From JBBRQP01 sp038226175 (lineage in GTDB: Bacteria > Cyanobacteriota > Cyanobacteriia > Gloeobacterales > Anthocerotibacteraceae): a stretch of DNA of 49,384 bases. The notes below the pieces were generated by a model. That model saw only the letters and a list, made by a program, of their open reading frames with translations. It searched no databases and was not told the origin of the DNA. The position numbers and the translations under genes are program-made. Shown piece after piece: positions 17,263-24,734 of the stretch. Where the stretch lies: the NCBI GenBank assembly GCA_038226175.1, contig JBBRQP010000015.1, forward strand, positions 1-49,384, read 5' to 3'. Numbering within the stretch: the first letter of the stretch is position 1; every line of letters starts with the position of its first letter.

Positions 17263-17291
17263 AATATAATCAAATTGTAACGCAATCTCAA
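17263..17291 (-). promoter_or_regulatory. Predicted sigma-70 promoter of the sulfate operon
   Basis: On the minus strand TTGAGA (17291-17286) is followed by a 17-nt spacer and TATATT (17268-17263). The spacing is ideal, and each box matches the consensus (TTGACA, TATAAT) at most positions. Transcription would begin near 17256, about 43 nt before the cysA ATG. Confidence 0.55.
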
Positions 17292-17341
17292 GCAAATTGT
17301 GTATCAGATGCAACAAAACGGCGATTTACATGGTTTTTAAG

Positions 17342-17357
17342 TGTAAATGTACTTACA
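17342..17357. promoter_or_regulatory. CRP/NtcA-type palindrome upstream of cysA
   Basis: TGTAAATGTACTTACA is a perfect TGTAA-N6-TTACA dyad and contains GTA-N8-TAC, the NtcA consensus. Its centre lies about 93 bp upstream of the predicted start of transcription, a helical phase (near -92.5) used by class I CRP-type activators. Either NtcA or the CRP-family sulfur regulator CysR known in Synechococcus could bind. The identity is inference, and it could also serve the HAD gene end by chance. Confidence 0.4.
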
Positions 17358-17427
17358 TGAAGCTCTGCCGCCCCATGAAATATGTTGCCTTTAGAATCAC
17401 AGACCAAGTGACTGTAGACACCCTTGA

Positions 17428-18201
17428 CTAGCCTGGGGGCGCAAGAGCTTCTGTCAATAAAAATCGCGCACAGTCCATATCAAAATAGTGTGACGTGCCT
17501 GCCGTGCCTGTGATTACTGTAAATGGGGCATCAGGTTCTCCTAAGTGATCAACTACTAACAAAGCTCCTAAGAAATTCTCGGTATTGGCAAAGCTATTGA
17601 CAGTGACTACAGTTTTTAAGCCAGCGGCTTGCGCTGCCCAGAAGCCCGTTGGTGAATCTTCAAAAACCAGACAATGTTCTGAGGTCAGGTGCATTTGATC
17701 TAAAACATAGTGATAAACATCAGGCGCGGGTTTTTTGTGAGGGACACAGTCTCCTGCTGCGATGACCTCAAACCAATGACACGGGATCTGATTATTTTCT
17801 AAAAGAGCCAAGACACCGGGTAATTGACTAGTGGTAGCAATTGCTAGACGAATATTTTCTTGTCGGGCTTGGGTTAACAAACGATGCACACCACAACGTA
17901 AGGGAATTTTTCCTTGTAGGAGTAATTCTTGATAGAACTGAGTTTTTAAGTGATGTAGAACAGTAATAAATTCTGTGAGTGTACCAGGAGCTTGAAATTG
18001 TGACAAATTTTGGTCAAGATAAAATTTAATACGTTCTTTCCCACCACCTATATTCAGCAATGTTGGGTAAAGATCAATCGACCAATCCCAATCTAAGCCA
18101 GCCGCCTTAAAGGCCAGATTGAAAGCAACGCGATGACCATCACGCTCGGTATCGGCAAGTGTGCCGTCCACATCAAAAATAAGTGCTTGCAACTCAGACA
18201 T
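17428..18201 (-). CDS. HAD-superfamily phosphatase, CbbY-like
   Basis: 257 aa. Motif I FDVDGTLADTE (9-19) with nucleophile and acid Asp residues, motif II IATTS, motif III Lys in HKKPAPDVYHYVL, motif IV VFEDSPTGFWAAQAAG. An alpha-helical cap with the substrate-binding HRVAFNLAFKAAGLDW is inserted after motif I, as in the CbbY/CbbZ/Gph subfamily. Proteins of this kind hydrolyse xylulose-1,5-bisphosphate, phosphoglycolate or other sugar phosphates. The subfamily suggests a Calvin-cycle by-product, but the substrate cannot be fixed from sequence. The C-terminus extends some 40 residues beyond the core. It overlaps the stop of the upstream DNA glycosylase gene by 8 nt, so the two are co-transcribed. 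Confidence 0.88.
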   Translation of the reverse strand: MSELQALIFDVDGTLADTERDGHRVAFNLAFKAAGLDWDWSIDLYPTLLNIGGGKERIKFYLDQNLSQFQAPGTLTEFITVLHHLKTQFYQELLLQGKIPLRCGVHRLLTQARQENIRLAIATTSQLPGVLALLENNQIPCHWFEVIAAGDCVPHKKPAPDVYHYVLDQMHLTSEHCLVFEDSPTGFWAAQAAGLKTVVTVNSFANTENFLGALLVVDHLGEPDAPFTVITGTAGTSHYFDMDCARFLLTEALAPPG

Positions 18202-18766
18202 CTAGTCGCTTCTCTTGAGGAGTAGACCTAGTTTTTGGTAAACGTTCTTTGCCCGGTTTGACCGATACATCAGGATGATCCTTAATACAAAAGCGCCAAG
18301 GATAGTCAACCCCTTGGCTAATGCCAATTCTTTTGGTTGGAATGACCAATTCGGGATCTACTGCGCCTGCGGTTAACCACAAGTCACTAGCGGGATCACA
18401 CAAATTCAAACCATTTTGAGCACGGGTAATTCCTAATTCACGGCACAAAACTCCCGGTCCTTTTAATCCGCCTTCAGCTGCCCGAATCAAGATAGCTCCC
18501 GGTATTCCTGCTTTTTCGCAGACGACATTCAGACAAAAATAGATGCCGTAGATCAGATAGACATAGGCATAGCCACTCGGGCCAAACATGACGGCATTAC
18601 GTTCGGTTTGGCGACGATAGGCATGGCAAGCCGGATCCTCAGCGGTATAGGCTTCGACTTCAACAATACGACTACTGCGAATCGTGCCATCCACCAAGCG
18701 ACGATGGAGTGTCCAACCCAATAATTTGGGAGCAATGGTCAGAGCAGAACCATCAAAAAAACTCAT
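18194..18766 (-). CDS. 3-methyladenine DNA glycosylase (AAG/MPG family)
   Basis: 190 aa, the normal length. It excises alkylated purines (3-methyladenine, hypoxanthine) in base excision repair. Family motifs: APKLLGWTLHR, the catalytic Glu region IVEVEAYTAEDPACHAYR, RNAVMFGPSGYAYVYLIYGI, CLNVVCEK, AILIRAAEG, and LCRELGIT. The C-terminal lysine/arginine-rich tail (KERLPKTRSTPQEKRLDV) overlaps the start of the HAD phosphatase gene. It starts with ATG at 18766, 56 bp from the divergent HAD gene at 18823, so that short gap must hold two promoters. Confidence 0.93.
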   Translation of the reverse strand: MSFFDGSALTIAPKLLGWTLHRRLVDGTIRSSRIVEVEAYTAEDPACHAYRRQTERNAVMFGPSGYAYVYLIYGIYFCLNVVCEKAGIPGAILIRAAEGGLKGPGVLCRELGITRAQNGLNLCDPASDLWLTAGAVDPELVIPTKRIGISQGVDYPWRFCIKDHPDVSVKPGKERLPKTRSTPQEKRLDV

Positions 18767-18822
18767 AGTTTACACTTTAAGCTACTTATGGCAAGGTTGA
18801 AATAGCACGTGATAAAAAAACC

Positions 18823-19455
18823 ATGTTTCATGATGTTCGCAATATCGTCTGTGATCTAGGAGGCGTACTCTATGCGATTGACTATCAACGCACATTTCGG
18901 GCTTTGCTAGCGCTTTCACAACAGGCTGCTACTGAACCATTGCAGTTATCTCTAACCAAACAATCTGATGTATTTAGCCGCTACGAAATGGGCTTAATTT
19001 CAACTGTCGAATTTCGCCAAGAAGTAGGTAATTTTTATCATATTAATAGCTCAGATCAAGAGTTTGATCAGGCTTGGAATGCCTTGCTTTTATATTTAAT
19101 TCCTGATAGTTTAGCTAATATCAAACAACTGCAGTCTACCTATCGCTTGGCATTATTGAGTAATATCAATGAACTTCATTATCACGGGGTAGCTGACGAA
19201 TGCCAAGAACTTTTTTCTCACTTTGAAAAATGTTTCTTATCCTATCAGTGTTTTTTGCGTAAACCCAACCCTGAGATCTTTGAACTTGTACTAAGGGAAA
19301 TGAATTTCTCACCTAAAGAAACTTTATTTATCGATGATTCGAACGTTAATATCGCTGCAGCCCAAGCTATTGGTCTACAAACCTATCTCGTCGATGAACA
19401 AAACTCACTTCAAGACTTGGTATACAAATTAGAGCAGTATCAAAAAGACACTTGA
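18823..19455 (+). CDS. HAD-superfamily hydrolase, subfamily IA (YihX-like)
   Basis: 210 aa. Motif I CDLGGVLYAIDYQRTF (Asp11 nucleophile in place of DxD at the second acid, as in the YihX/epoxide hydrolase-N-like group), motif II LLSNINELHY, motif III RKPNPEIFELVLREM, motif IV FIDDSNVNIAAAQAIG. This subgroup acts on alpha-D-glucose-1-phosphate or FMN in characterised members; the substrate here is unknown. Its last 16 bases overlap the end of the convergent dioxygenase gene. Its DNA is more AT-rich than its neighbours, which may mean a different history. Confidence 0.85.
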   Translation: MFHDVRNIVCDLGGVLYAIDYQRTFRALLALSQQAATEPLQLSLTKQSDVFSRYEMGLISTVEFRQEVGNFYHINSSDQEFDQAWNALLLYLIPDSLANIKQLQSTYRLALLSNINELHYHGVADECQELFSHFEKCFLSYQCFLRKPNPEIFELVLREMNFSPKETLFIDDSNVNIAAAQAIGLQTYLVDEQNSLQDLVYKLEQYQKDT

Positions 19456-20342
19456 CTTAGACGCACATAAATATTACGACGGTCATCAGAAAAAAGTCGG
19501 CGACCATGGAGCATACGGCGATTATCTACCATGATGATATCGCCTTTTTGCCAGGCCACTGGTTTGGTCAGGCGTTCGGCAATACCCTTCAATTCAAGGA
19601 GTACGGCTTGGGGAATATGGCTATCGTCTTCTAGGCGCACCACACTAGAAGTATCGCCTAACAGATATTCACCACCAGCTACAGGCAAGATATTGTTGAT
19701 AAAAATTCGTTGTGTCCCGTCTGGGCTGTCAATGATTGCCGGACAAGTATATTCAGTTTCAACTAATTTTTTTTCGTGATCAATCTTAGCGGTCACGCCA
19801 TTTTCTTGACAGGCTGCCGCTACAAAGTCTAGATCATCAGTCTGATAAACTTCTTGCCACTTACCATCAGGATAAGAGCGTAAATATTTGATTTTCTTGG
19901 TTTCAAATAATTCACGGGTACTATCACTTAGGGCTTTGTAAATAGCAATACCATCACAGACAGTAGTCTCACCATCAGTGGCAGCAGGAGTCTCACAATA
20001 AAACCACAGTAGGGTTGGTTTACGGTGCATATAATACATCTCGCCATGCAGTGGCACACCAAACTTTAATTTGCGCCCGGTTACAGTGAGCAAAGTTTTA
20101 TCATTATTGATGGTTTCGCGCTTGTTGTAAGCACCACCCACATAAGCCATGAAATTACTGCCAAAAAGATCCGTGAAGGCTTTGAAGGTCTCAGTATTGA
20201 CCCCAAAGCCTCGGAATAATAGAACCCCTGCTTCTTGGAACAGGCTGATCATGGCTGAGTGATCCAGTTTTAGAATATCTGGTTCGTCAGCCGCGAGCAC
20301 AGCCATACCAAAATCTGGGGTCAGTGGTTGCGTTAGGAACAC
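19440..20342 (-). CDS. TauD/TfdA-type Fe(II)/2-oxoglutarate dioxygenase, clavaminate-synthase-like
   Basis: 300 aa. The facial triad is visible as His99-X-Glu101 in VPLHGEMYYM and distal His279 in NRRMLHGRR, with the 2-oxoglutarate-binding Arg near 288-289. The HxE form, rather than HxD, is the one found in clavaminate synthase, AsnO and VioC, enzymes that hydroxylate amino acids or natural-product intermediates. FQEAGVLLFRGFGV is the usual N-terminal motif of the family. It is the last gene of a four-gene minus-strand operon: its ATG overlaps the stop of the propeller gene by 10 nt. The operon context (sulfotransferase) suggests it hydroxylates something that is then sulfated. That order is inference. 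Confidence 0.88.
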   Translation of the reverse strand: MFLTQPLTPDFGMAVLAADEPDILKLDHSAMISLFQEAGVLLFRGFGVNTETFKAFTDLFGSNFMAYVGGAYNKRETINNDKTLLTVTGRKLKFGVPLHGEMYYMHRKPTLLWFYCETPAATDGETTVCDGIAIYKALSDSTRELFETKKIKYLRSYPDGKWQEVYQTDDLDFVAAACQENGVTAKIDHEKKLVETEYTCPAIIDSPDGTQRIFINNILPVAGGEYLLGDTSSVVRLEDDSHIPQAVLLELKGIAERLTKPVAWQKGDIIMVDNRRMLHGRRLFSDDRRNIYVRLSQVSF

Positions 20343-21490
20343 AAGAAAAGTTCCAAACTATTGAATTCTTCCTCTTGCTCAATCGCTGGCATCAAAACCA
20401 AACCAAAAGGAGTTGATAAGGCCACTTGCATGCCCATTACCTTACCTTCAAATTCAGTTTCAACCGCTGGCTCCCAATCTTCTGCATCTTTAGAAGACCA
20501 AAGCTGAAACTCTCCGCCGTTTTGAGCAGCAATGTAGAGTTTATCGCCATGAGCCACCAGACTTAGAAATGTCGTATCAAAGGGAGTATCAAAGCCCGCT
20601 CCCATACCAGACAAAGGAATCTTAAAACCTGATGGACTGTAACGGGGTGAACCCATAATTACATCCCATTCACCACTCGGATACAGGCGAATCAATTCTG
20701 GTTGCTTGATTTCGACACTCTGTAGCTTGGTAGAAGAGACTGTGGGGATACCTGAGGTGAAGTACAAGTTGCCTTTAAAGTCAGCAAAATTAGCCACAGT
20801 TTCCGCAGCGGTGAATTTGAATGTGCCATTAACTAACACTTGCGTCCATGTATAGGGAACTTCGGTGCTAGGGTCAGCTTTCCAGACTTGGAAGCCCCGG
20901 GTTGCGTTAGCGGTAGCCACATAAAGCGTGTCACCAAAAGCGCTCAGTTGGGCAATGCTGTCGTTCTGAACATCGCCCAGACCAGCAGTACTGACTTCTT
21001 CCCAGACCGCCGCTGTATCTGCTGCGGCAACAATAAGGGGTAGTTCTGTCCATTCGCCACTTTCTTCATCAAAAAGTAGAGGAAGGCTATGAATTTTACC
21101 GCTCAAACTGACAGCCCGATTGAGAGAAAACACACCGTCTTCAGCCAGAGGTACTGGGGTAAAGGTCGCACCATCATGAGAACACAGTAGCTGAAACTTA
21201 TCTCCAGCTGCGAGACTCAAATAAAGGGCATCACCAATGACACCAAGACTGCTGGTAGCGGCTTGCCCACCCATCTCTGGAAGAGCATAAACAGAAGACC
21301 AAGTTTTGGAAGCCGCATCATATTTCAGAAGGGCACCACAGGCTTGACCCTCGCTAGGTGCTTGGTAGAGAGCAGCCAAAAAGAGTGTTCCCTGAAAAAG
21401 TGTTACGGAAGAAGCACTCTGGGCAACCGGGTGCTCCAGGTCTTTAGGCCCAATTTCCGTCAAAGCTTGCGCTGTCATGACCGACACCAT
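20333..21490 (-). CDS. Beta-propeller-like protein of unknown function
   Basis: 385 aa without a signal peptide. It contains five or six repeats of the pattern xGDxLYxAxxxGxxFQLWxS followed by xDxxxWxPV, for example IGDALYLSLAAGDKFQLLCS, FGDTLYVATANATRGFQVWK, KGNLYFTSGIP and HGDKLYIAAQNGGEFQLWSS. The SxDxxxW part resembles degenerate Asp-box (BNR) blades, so a six-bladed propeller is likely. No catalytic site is recognised; it may be a binding or scaffold protein. ATG at 21490 is preferred because GGAG lies 6 nt before it. It sits between the sulfotransferase gene (10-nt gap) and the dioxygenase gene (10-nt overlap), so it is translated with them and probably works with them. Confidence 0.65.
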   Translation of the reverse strand: MVSVMTAQALTEIGPKDLEHPVAQSASSVTLFQGTLFLAALYQAPSEGQACGALLKYDAASKTWSSVYALPEMGGQAATSSLGVIGDALYLSLAAGDKFQLLCSHDGATFTPVPLAEDGVFSLNRAVSLSGKIHSLPLLFDEESGEWTELPLIVAAADTAAVWEEVSTAGLGDVQNDSIAQLSAFGDTLYVATANATRGFQVWKADPSTEVPYTWTQVLVNGTFKFTAAETVANFADFKGNLYFTSGIPTVSSTKLQSVEIKQPELIRLYPSGEWDVIMGSPRYSPSGFKIPLSGMGAGFDTPFDTTFLSLVAHGDKLYIAAQNGGEFQLWSSKDAEDWEPAVETEFEGKVMGMQVALSTPFGLVLMPAIEQEEEFNSLELFLCS

Positions 21491-21500
21491 ACCCCTCTCC

Positions 21501-22403
21501 CTATTGATAACCCATTTGGTTTGCCAGTTTAATCAGCTTCGGAGCAAAGCCTTCTTTGACGGCCCAGTTCATGTCACCTTCGAGGGCATCCATTAACGAT
21601 GGTTCCTTGACTTTGCCAGGCCGAAGGGTCGGACTCATCATGAATTTACCATCATTACCTCCACGTGCGGGGTAAGGCCCAACACAAGCAAACTGAGAAG
21701 TTTCGGGATGCTTCATTTCCTCTGTAGCGACCTTATCGGTGCGAATTCCCATCCATTCAGAAACTTGAGGCAGATAAAGGTCGGGGTCAGACAAAACGTC
21801 CTCACCTTTAATTCGGGTTCCTTGTGCTAGTGGTAAGGTGTTCAAGAAATTGATGATGTTGATGTGGGTGTTATACCAGAGACGGACTGGGTCAATGGCA
21901 TTACCGGTTGCCGGATCAAGTTTGGCTGATTTGCCCTTACGGTCAACAAACTCAAACATCGACTTGCGCGCAGAAACCGGATGGCGTACTAGATGCAAAA
22001 AACTAGCTTCGGGGTAAAAACGATAAGCCCGTTCAATAAACTCGGGCGTCGTTACCGTAACCGGACTCTTTTCGACCCCAATCTTGGGATGGATTTTTTC
22101 GAGTAGGTAGTCGTACAGCTTTTTGGTTGACCATTGAGAACGCTCATCCAACCAAGTCCGAGCTTTGAGCACGGTATCAGTCGTCTGTACGCCATCATGA
22201 AGGTCTGCCAGGGTACGCAACAAACCGGGTGGGCCTTGGGGACGACCCCGGTGTTTGTGGTGAACCATGACTTGCTCGACGGTCTCACCCACAAATAGGT
22301 GCAACTCAGGGAACCCGTATAGATCCGGGTGTTGCCCAATCATGGTCGACACGACTGAAGAAAACGAGCGCGGCGGCGACAGGATAATCAATAATTCCGT
22401 CAT
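21501..22403 (-). CDS. PAPS-dependent sulfotransferase
   Basis: 300 aa. The 5'-phosphosulfate-binding loop is LSPPRSFSSVV (9-18) at the very N-terminus. The 3'-phosphate-binding part is LVRHPVSARKSMFEF, with Arg140 and Ser148. VEKSPVT (110-116) is common to bacterial sulfotransferases. The protein is soluble and of the length typical for small-molecule or glycan sulfotransferases (Sulfotransfer_3-like). It transfers sulfate from PAPS to a hydroxyl or amine; the acceptor is unknown. It is the second gene of the operon with a charged coiled-coil-like protein upstream (35-nt gap) and the propeller and dioxygenase genes downstream. The sulfate importer about 4 kb to the left could supply sulfur, but that link is only circumstantial. 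Confidence 0.88.
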   Translation of the reverse strand: MTELLIILSPPRSFSSVVSTMIGQHPDLYGFPELHLFVGETVEQVMVHHKHRGRPQGPPGLLRTLADLHDGVQTTDTVLKARTWLDERSQWSTKKLYDYLLEKIHPKIGVEKSPVTVTTPEFIERAYRFYPEASFLHLVRHPVSARKSMFEFVDRKGKSAKLDPATGNAIDPVRLWYNTHINIINFLNTLPLAQGTRIKGEDVLSDPDLYLPQVSEWMGIRTDKVATEEMKHPETSQFACVGPYPARGGNDGKFMMSPTLRPGKVKEPSLMDALEGDMNWAVKEGFAPKLIKLANQMGYQ

Positions 22404-22438
22404 AAACTCTCCAACCGAAAGACAGCAATCGAAAATGA

Positions 22439-22993
22439 CTATGAGCTGAGGTGGGACTCAATGGCCTTGATTTCCCGCTTGGTTTCTTCGAGTAGCCCGC
22501 TGAGCCAATCATGGCGATATTGGGCATTCTGCTTGCGTAATTGCAGCTCTTCTACCGAAGAAGAGGTCAGATCAGCTGTGGAAGTAGCCGAGAAATTTTG
22601 CTGCATCCCTTTCATCGAATCGGGAGAGAGCGCATTAATGGTAGCTTCTTTTTTGCCTTCAGTTTTTTTGCGACGACGACCCATGATGGCTTGAAGCATG
22701 GGGTCTTTCTCCGCATCTTCTCCGCCCTTTTTCCGGGTTTCGCGCATCTTCATCAAGGTTGCGAGTAACGGGTCATTCGCATCGAGTTGTTTAACTTGGG
22801 TAGCTAGATCTGGCCCGCCTTGAGCGGCCGTTGCTTTCATGTTGCGCAGACGCTGGAACGTGTCCATGTAGGTGTCGGCTTCGAGACCAGATTGCGGAAT
22901 TTCTTCGCCTGTACGACGAGCATCACCGCGACGGTTTTTCATGCGTTCAAGAATCTCTTTACGCTTCTCTTGCGAGTTCTCTTCTGGAGCCAT
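22439..22993 (-). CDS. Charged, probably coiled-coil protein of unknown function
   Basis: 184 aa counted from ATG at 22993. An open frame extends upstream to 23248, but those 85 codons run through the promoter region and beyond the start of the divergent IDH gene, so I reject the extension. The protein is rich in Lys, Arg, Glu and Met. It opens MAPEENSQEKRKEILERMKN, has DTFQRLRNMKATAAQGGPDL and LLATLMKMRETRKKGG in the middle, then a basic block MGRRRKKTEGKKE. It ends with a helix rich in heptad-like spacing (VEELQLRKQNAQYRHDWLSG). It has no cysteine. No known domain is recognised. It is the first gene of the sulfotransferase operon and may be a scaffold or nucleic-acid-binding partner. Confidence 0.6.
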   Translation of the reverse strand: MAPEENSQEKRKEILERMKNRRGDARRTGEEIPQSGLEADTYMDTFQRLRNMKATAAQGGPDLATQVKQLDANDPLLATLMKMRETRKKGGEDAEKDPMLQAIMGRRRKKTEGKKEATINALSPDSMKGMQQNFSATSTADLTSSSVEELQLRKQNAQYRHDWLSGLLEETKREIKAIESHLSS

Positions 22994-23137
22994 TTTGGAA
23001 CAACCCTGACGGAGTAAGCCGAGTATATCATAAGGTTTTGAAAATCCTAGTCCCAAAGTACGGGTAATTTTACAATGATATTTTTCAGGGGAAATTATGC
23101 GGATCAGGTATACTAGGAGCCACTTTGGAGAAAAGCA

Positions 23138-24214
23138 ATGGCTTATAATGTAACGCTCATTCCCGGCGATGGTATCGGACCTGAGATTACCCGAGCCATG
23201 GTAACCGTGCTCGAGGCGACTGGGGTGGCCTTTGTGTGGGATCAGCAAGAGGCTGGTATTGATGCGATGGCCGACTTTGGTACGCCTTTACCGGAGTCCA
23301 CGCTCGCTTCGGTGCGTCAGACCAAAGTCGGTATCAAAGGGCCTACAACAACCCCAGTCGGAACGGGCTTTCGTTCGGTCAATGTAGCCTTACGCCTGCA
23401 ACTTGATTTATTTGCTAATGTACGTCCGGCTCGCACTATGAAAGGCGTCAAATCACGCTTTGAGGATATCGATCTGGTTATTGTCCGTGAAAATACGGAA
23501 GATTTGTATGCGGGGATTGAATTTGAGCGGGGTCAACCCAAGACTCTCGAAGTCATCTCTGCGCTTAATAAGGCTTCTGGTAAAACAATTTCAGCGGATG
23601 CAGGTATCAGTATTAAGCCTTTTACCCCAGCAGCTTGTGAGCGGATTGTGCGTTTTGCCTTCGAGTACAGCCGCAAACATAACCGCAAAAAAGTCACGGC
23701 AGTTCATAAGGCCAACATCATGAAATTTACGGATGGTCTCTATTTGCAGATTGCCCGTGAAGTTGCTGAGCAATATCCTGATATCGAGTTTGAAGACCGA
23801 ATTGTAGACAATATGTGTATGCAACTCGTCCAAAAACCAGAACTCTATGATGTGTTGGTATTACCCAATCTCTATGGGGATATCATCTCTGACCTGACGG
23901 CGGGCTTGATTGGCGGCTTAGGGGTAGCTCCGGGCGCGAATATGGGCGAAGGCATTGCCCTATTTGAAGCGATTCACGGTTCGGCACCTAAATATGCAGG
24001 TCTGGATAAAGTTAATCCGACGGCCTTAATTTTGACAGGTGCCCTGATGTTGCATCATCTAGGTGAAACGGCTGCTGCCCAAAAGGTTGAAAAAGCTGTG
24101 GCGGATATTATCTATGAGGGTAAACATGTCACCTATGATCTAGCCAAGGGCACACCAGTCGGAACTCAGGCTATGGGTCAAGCCATTGCCGAACGCATTG
24201 TGGCCTTGGCGTAA
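23138..24214 (+). CDS. icd: Isocitrate dehydrogenase of the short IDH/IMDH family
   Basis: 358 aa decarboxylating beta-hydroxyacid dehydrogenase. Motifs: LIPGDGIGPEITRAM at the N-terminus, substrate-binding SVNVALRLQLDLFANVRPAR (the isocitrate-type SxNxxLR), VRENTEDLYAG, VHKANIMKFTDG, metal-binding NLYGDIISDLTAG. The cofactor loop reads IHGSAPKYAGLDKVNPTA. Lys-Tyr here and VTYD later match the NADP-contacting Lys344, Tyr345 and Tyr391 of E. coli ICD, although enzymes of this length are usually NAD-dependent with Asp-Ile in that loop. So NADP use is predicted. Most cyanobacterial ICDs are longer (about 470 aa). A possible -10 TATACT lies at 23109-23114, and a clear terminator follows. Confidence 0.88.
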   Translation: MAYNVTLIPGDGIGPEITRAMVTVLEATGVAFVWDQQEAGIDAMADFGTPLPESTLASVRQTKVGIKGPTTTPVGTGFRSVNVALRLQLDLFANVRPARTMKGVKSRFEDIDLVIVRENTEDLYAGIEFERGQPKTLEVISALNKASGKTISADAGISIKPFTPAACERIVRFAFEYSRKHNRKKVTAVHKANIMKFTDGLYLQIAREVAEQYPDIEFEDRIVDNMCMQLVQKPELYDVLVLPNLYGDIISDLTAGLIGGLGVAPGANMGEGIALFEAIHGSAPKYAGLDKVNPTALILTGALMLHHLGETAAAQKVEKAVADIIYEGKHVTYDLAKGTPVGTQAMGQAIAERIVALA

Positions 24215-24220
24215 TTGAGA

Positions 24221-24260
24221 GAAGAAAAGCGACATTCCAGATAAAGTCGCTTCTTTTTTC
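24221..24260 (+). terminator. Rho-independent terminator of icd
   Basis: AGCGAC (24228-24233), a 12-nt loop, GTCGCT (24246-24251), then TCTTTTTT. The stem is extended by the A-rich stretch before it pairing with the T-run. It starts 7 nt after the stop codon. Confidence 0.85.
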
Positions 24261-24311
24261 TCATGTCCATTGCATCTCTGAGTTGCGCTGTTATTTCACT
24301 GCGTTTCGAGT

Positions 24312-24647
24312 CTACACCTCAACTTGCAAATCGATCTTGCCGCGTGTGTGCTCTGAGAAAGTTGATGTGCCTTTTTCACGTTTAGGGGCGGTAGAAGTGT
24401 TTCAACGTGTATTTTTAACTTACTCTCTTCAATCAGCTGGTTAATTTCGGCTAATTGTTTCACGTTCGGCTTATAAAAGACAAACGCGGCTTGTATGGCG
24501 AATTCGCGGGTCTTTTCTTCTTCGGACAGAGTACCCGCCGATGTCAACTTTCACCAAAATTTCATCTGCTTTCGGCTCTAGACGTTCAGCATCGACATGA
24601 TTCAAAACGTCTTCATTGCCATACGCGTTGATTACGATCACTTTCGT
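24312..24647 (-). pseudogene. Decayed NADPH:quinone oxidoreductase (zinc-type alcohol dehydrogenase superfamily)
   Basis: Three lesions are visible. The start codon is ACG (24647-24645) instead of ATG, preceded by a good GAGAGGAG site. The first about 35 codons read KVIVINAYGNEDVLNHVD, then AERLEPKADEILVKVD, the typical N-terminus of these reductases. The reading then jumps near 24548 to the C-terminal part in another frame (FVFYKPNVKQLAEINQLIEE, KAHQLSQSTH), with about 200 internal residues, including the nucleotide-binding domain, missing. A final 1-base shift near 24335 separates STH from the proper end GKIDLQVEV-stop (24312). An open frame of 83 codons (24296-24547, TTG start) covers only the C-terminal part. 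It lies upstream of nothing intact, beside an SDR gene under a divergent AraC regulator. Confidence 0.8.
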
Positions 24648-24734
24648 TTTCTCCTCTCGGTTCTATGCAATCGGTATGACAAAGTTACTTCAGCACTCAT
24701 CAAAATCTGCGGCATGCCGCCCAAGGATTTGCAT

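Noticed and set aside
22994..23248. 85-codon upstream extension of the charged protein
   Set aside because: Runs through the divergent promoter region and beyond the start of icd, with unrelated composition. ATG at 22993 is a better start.
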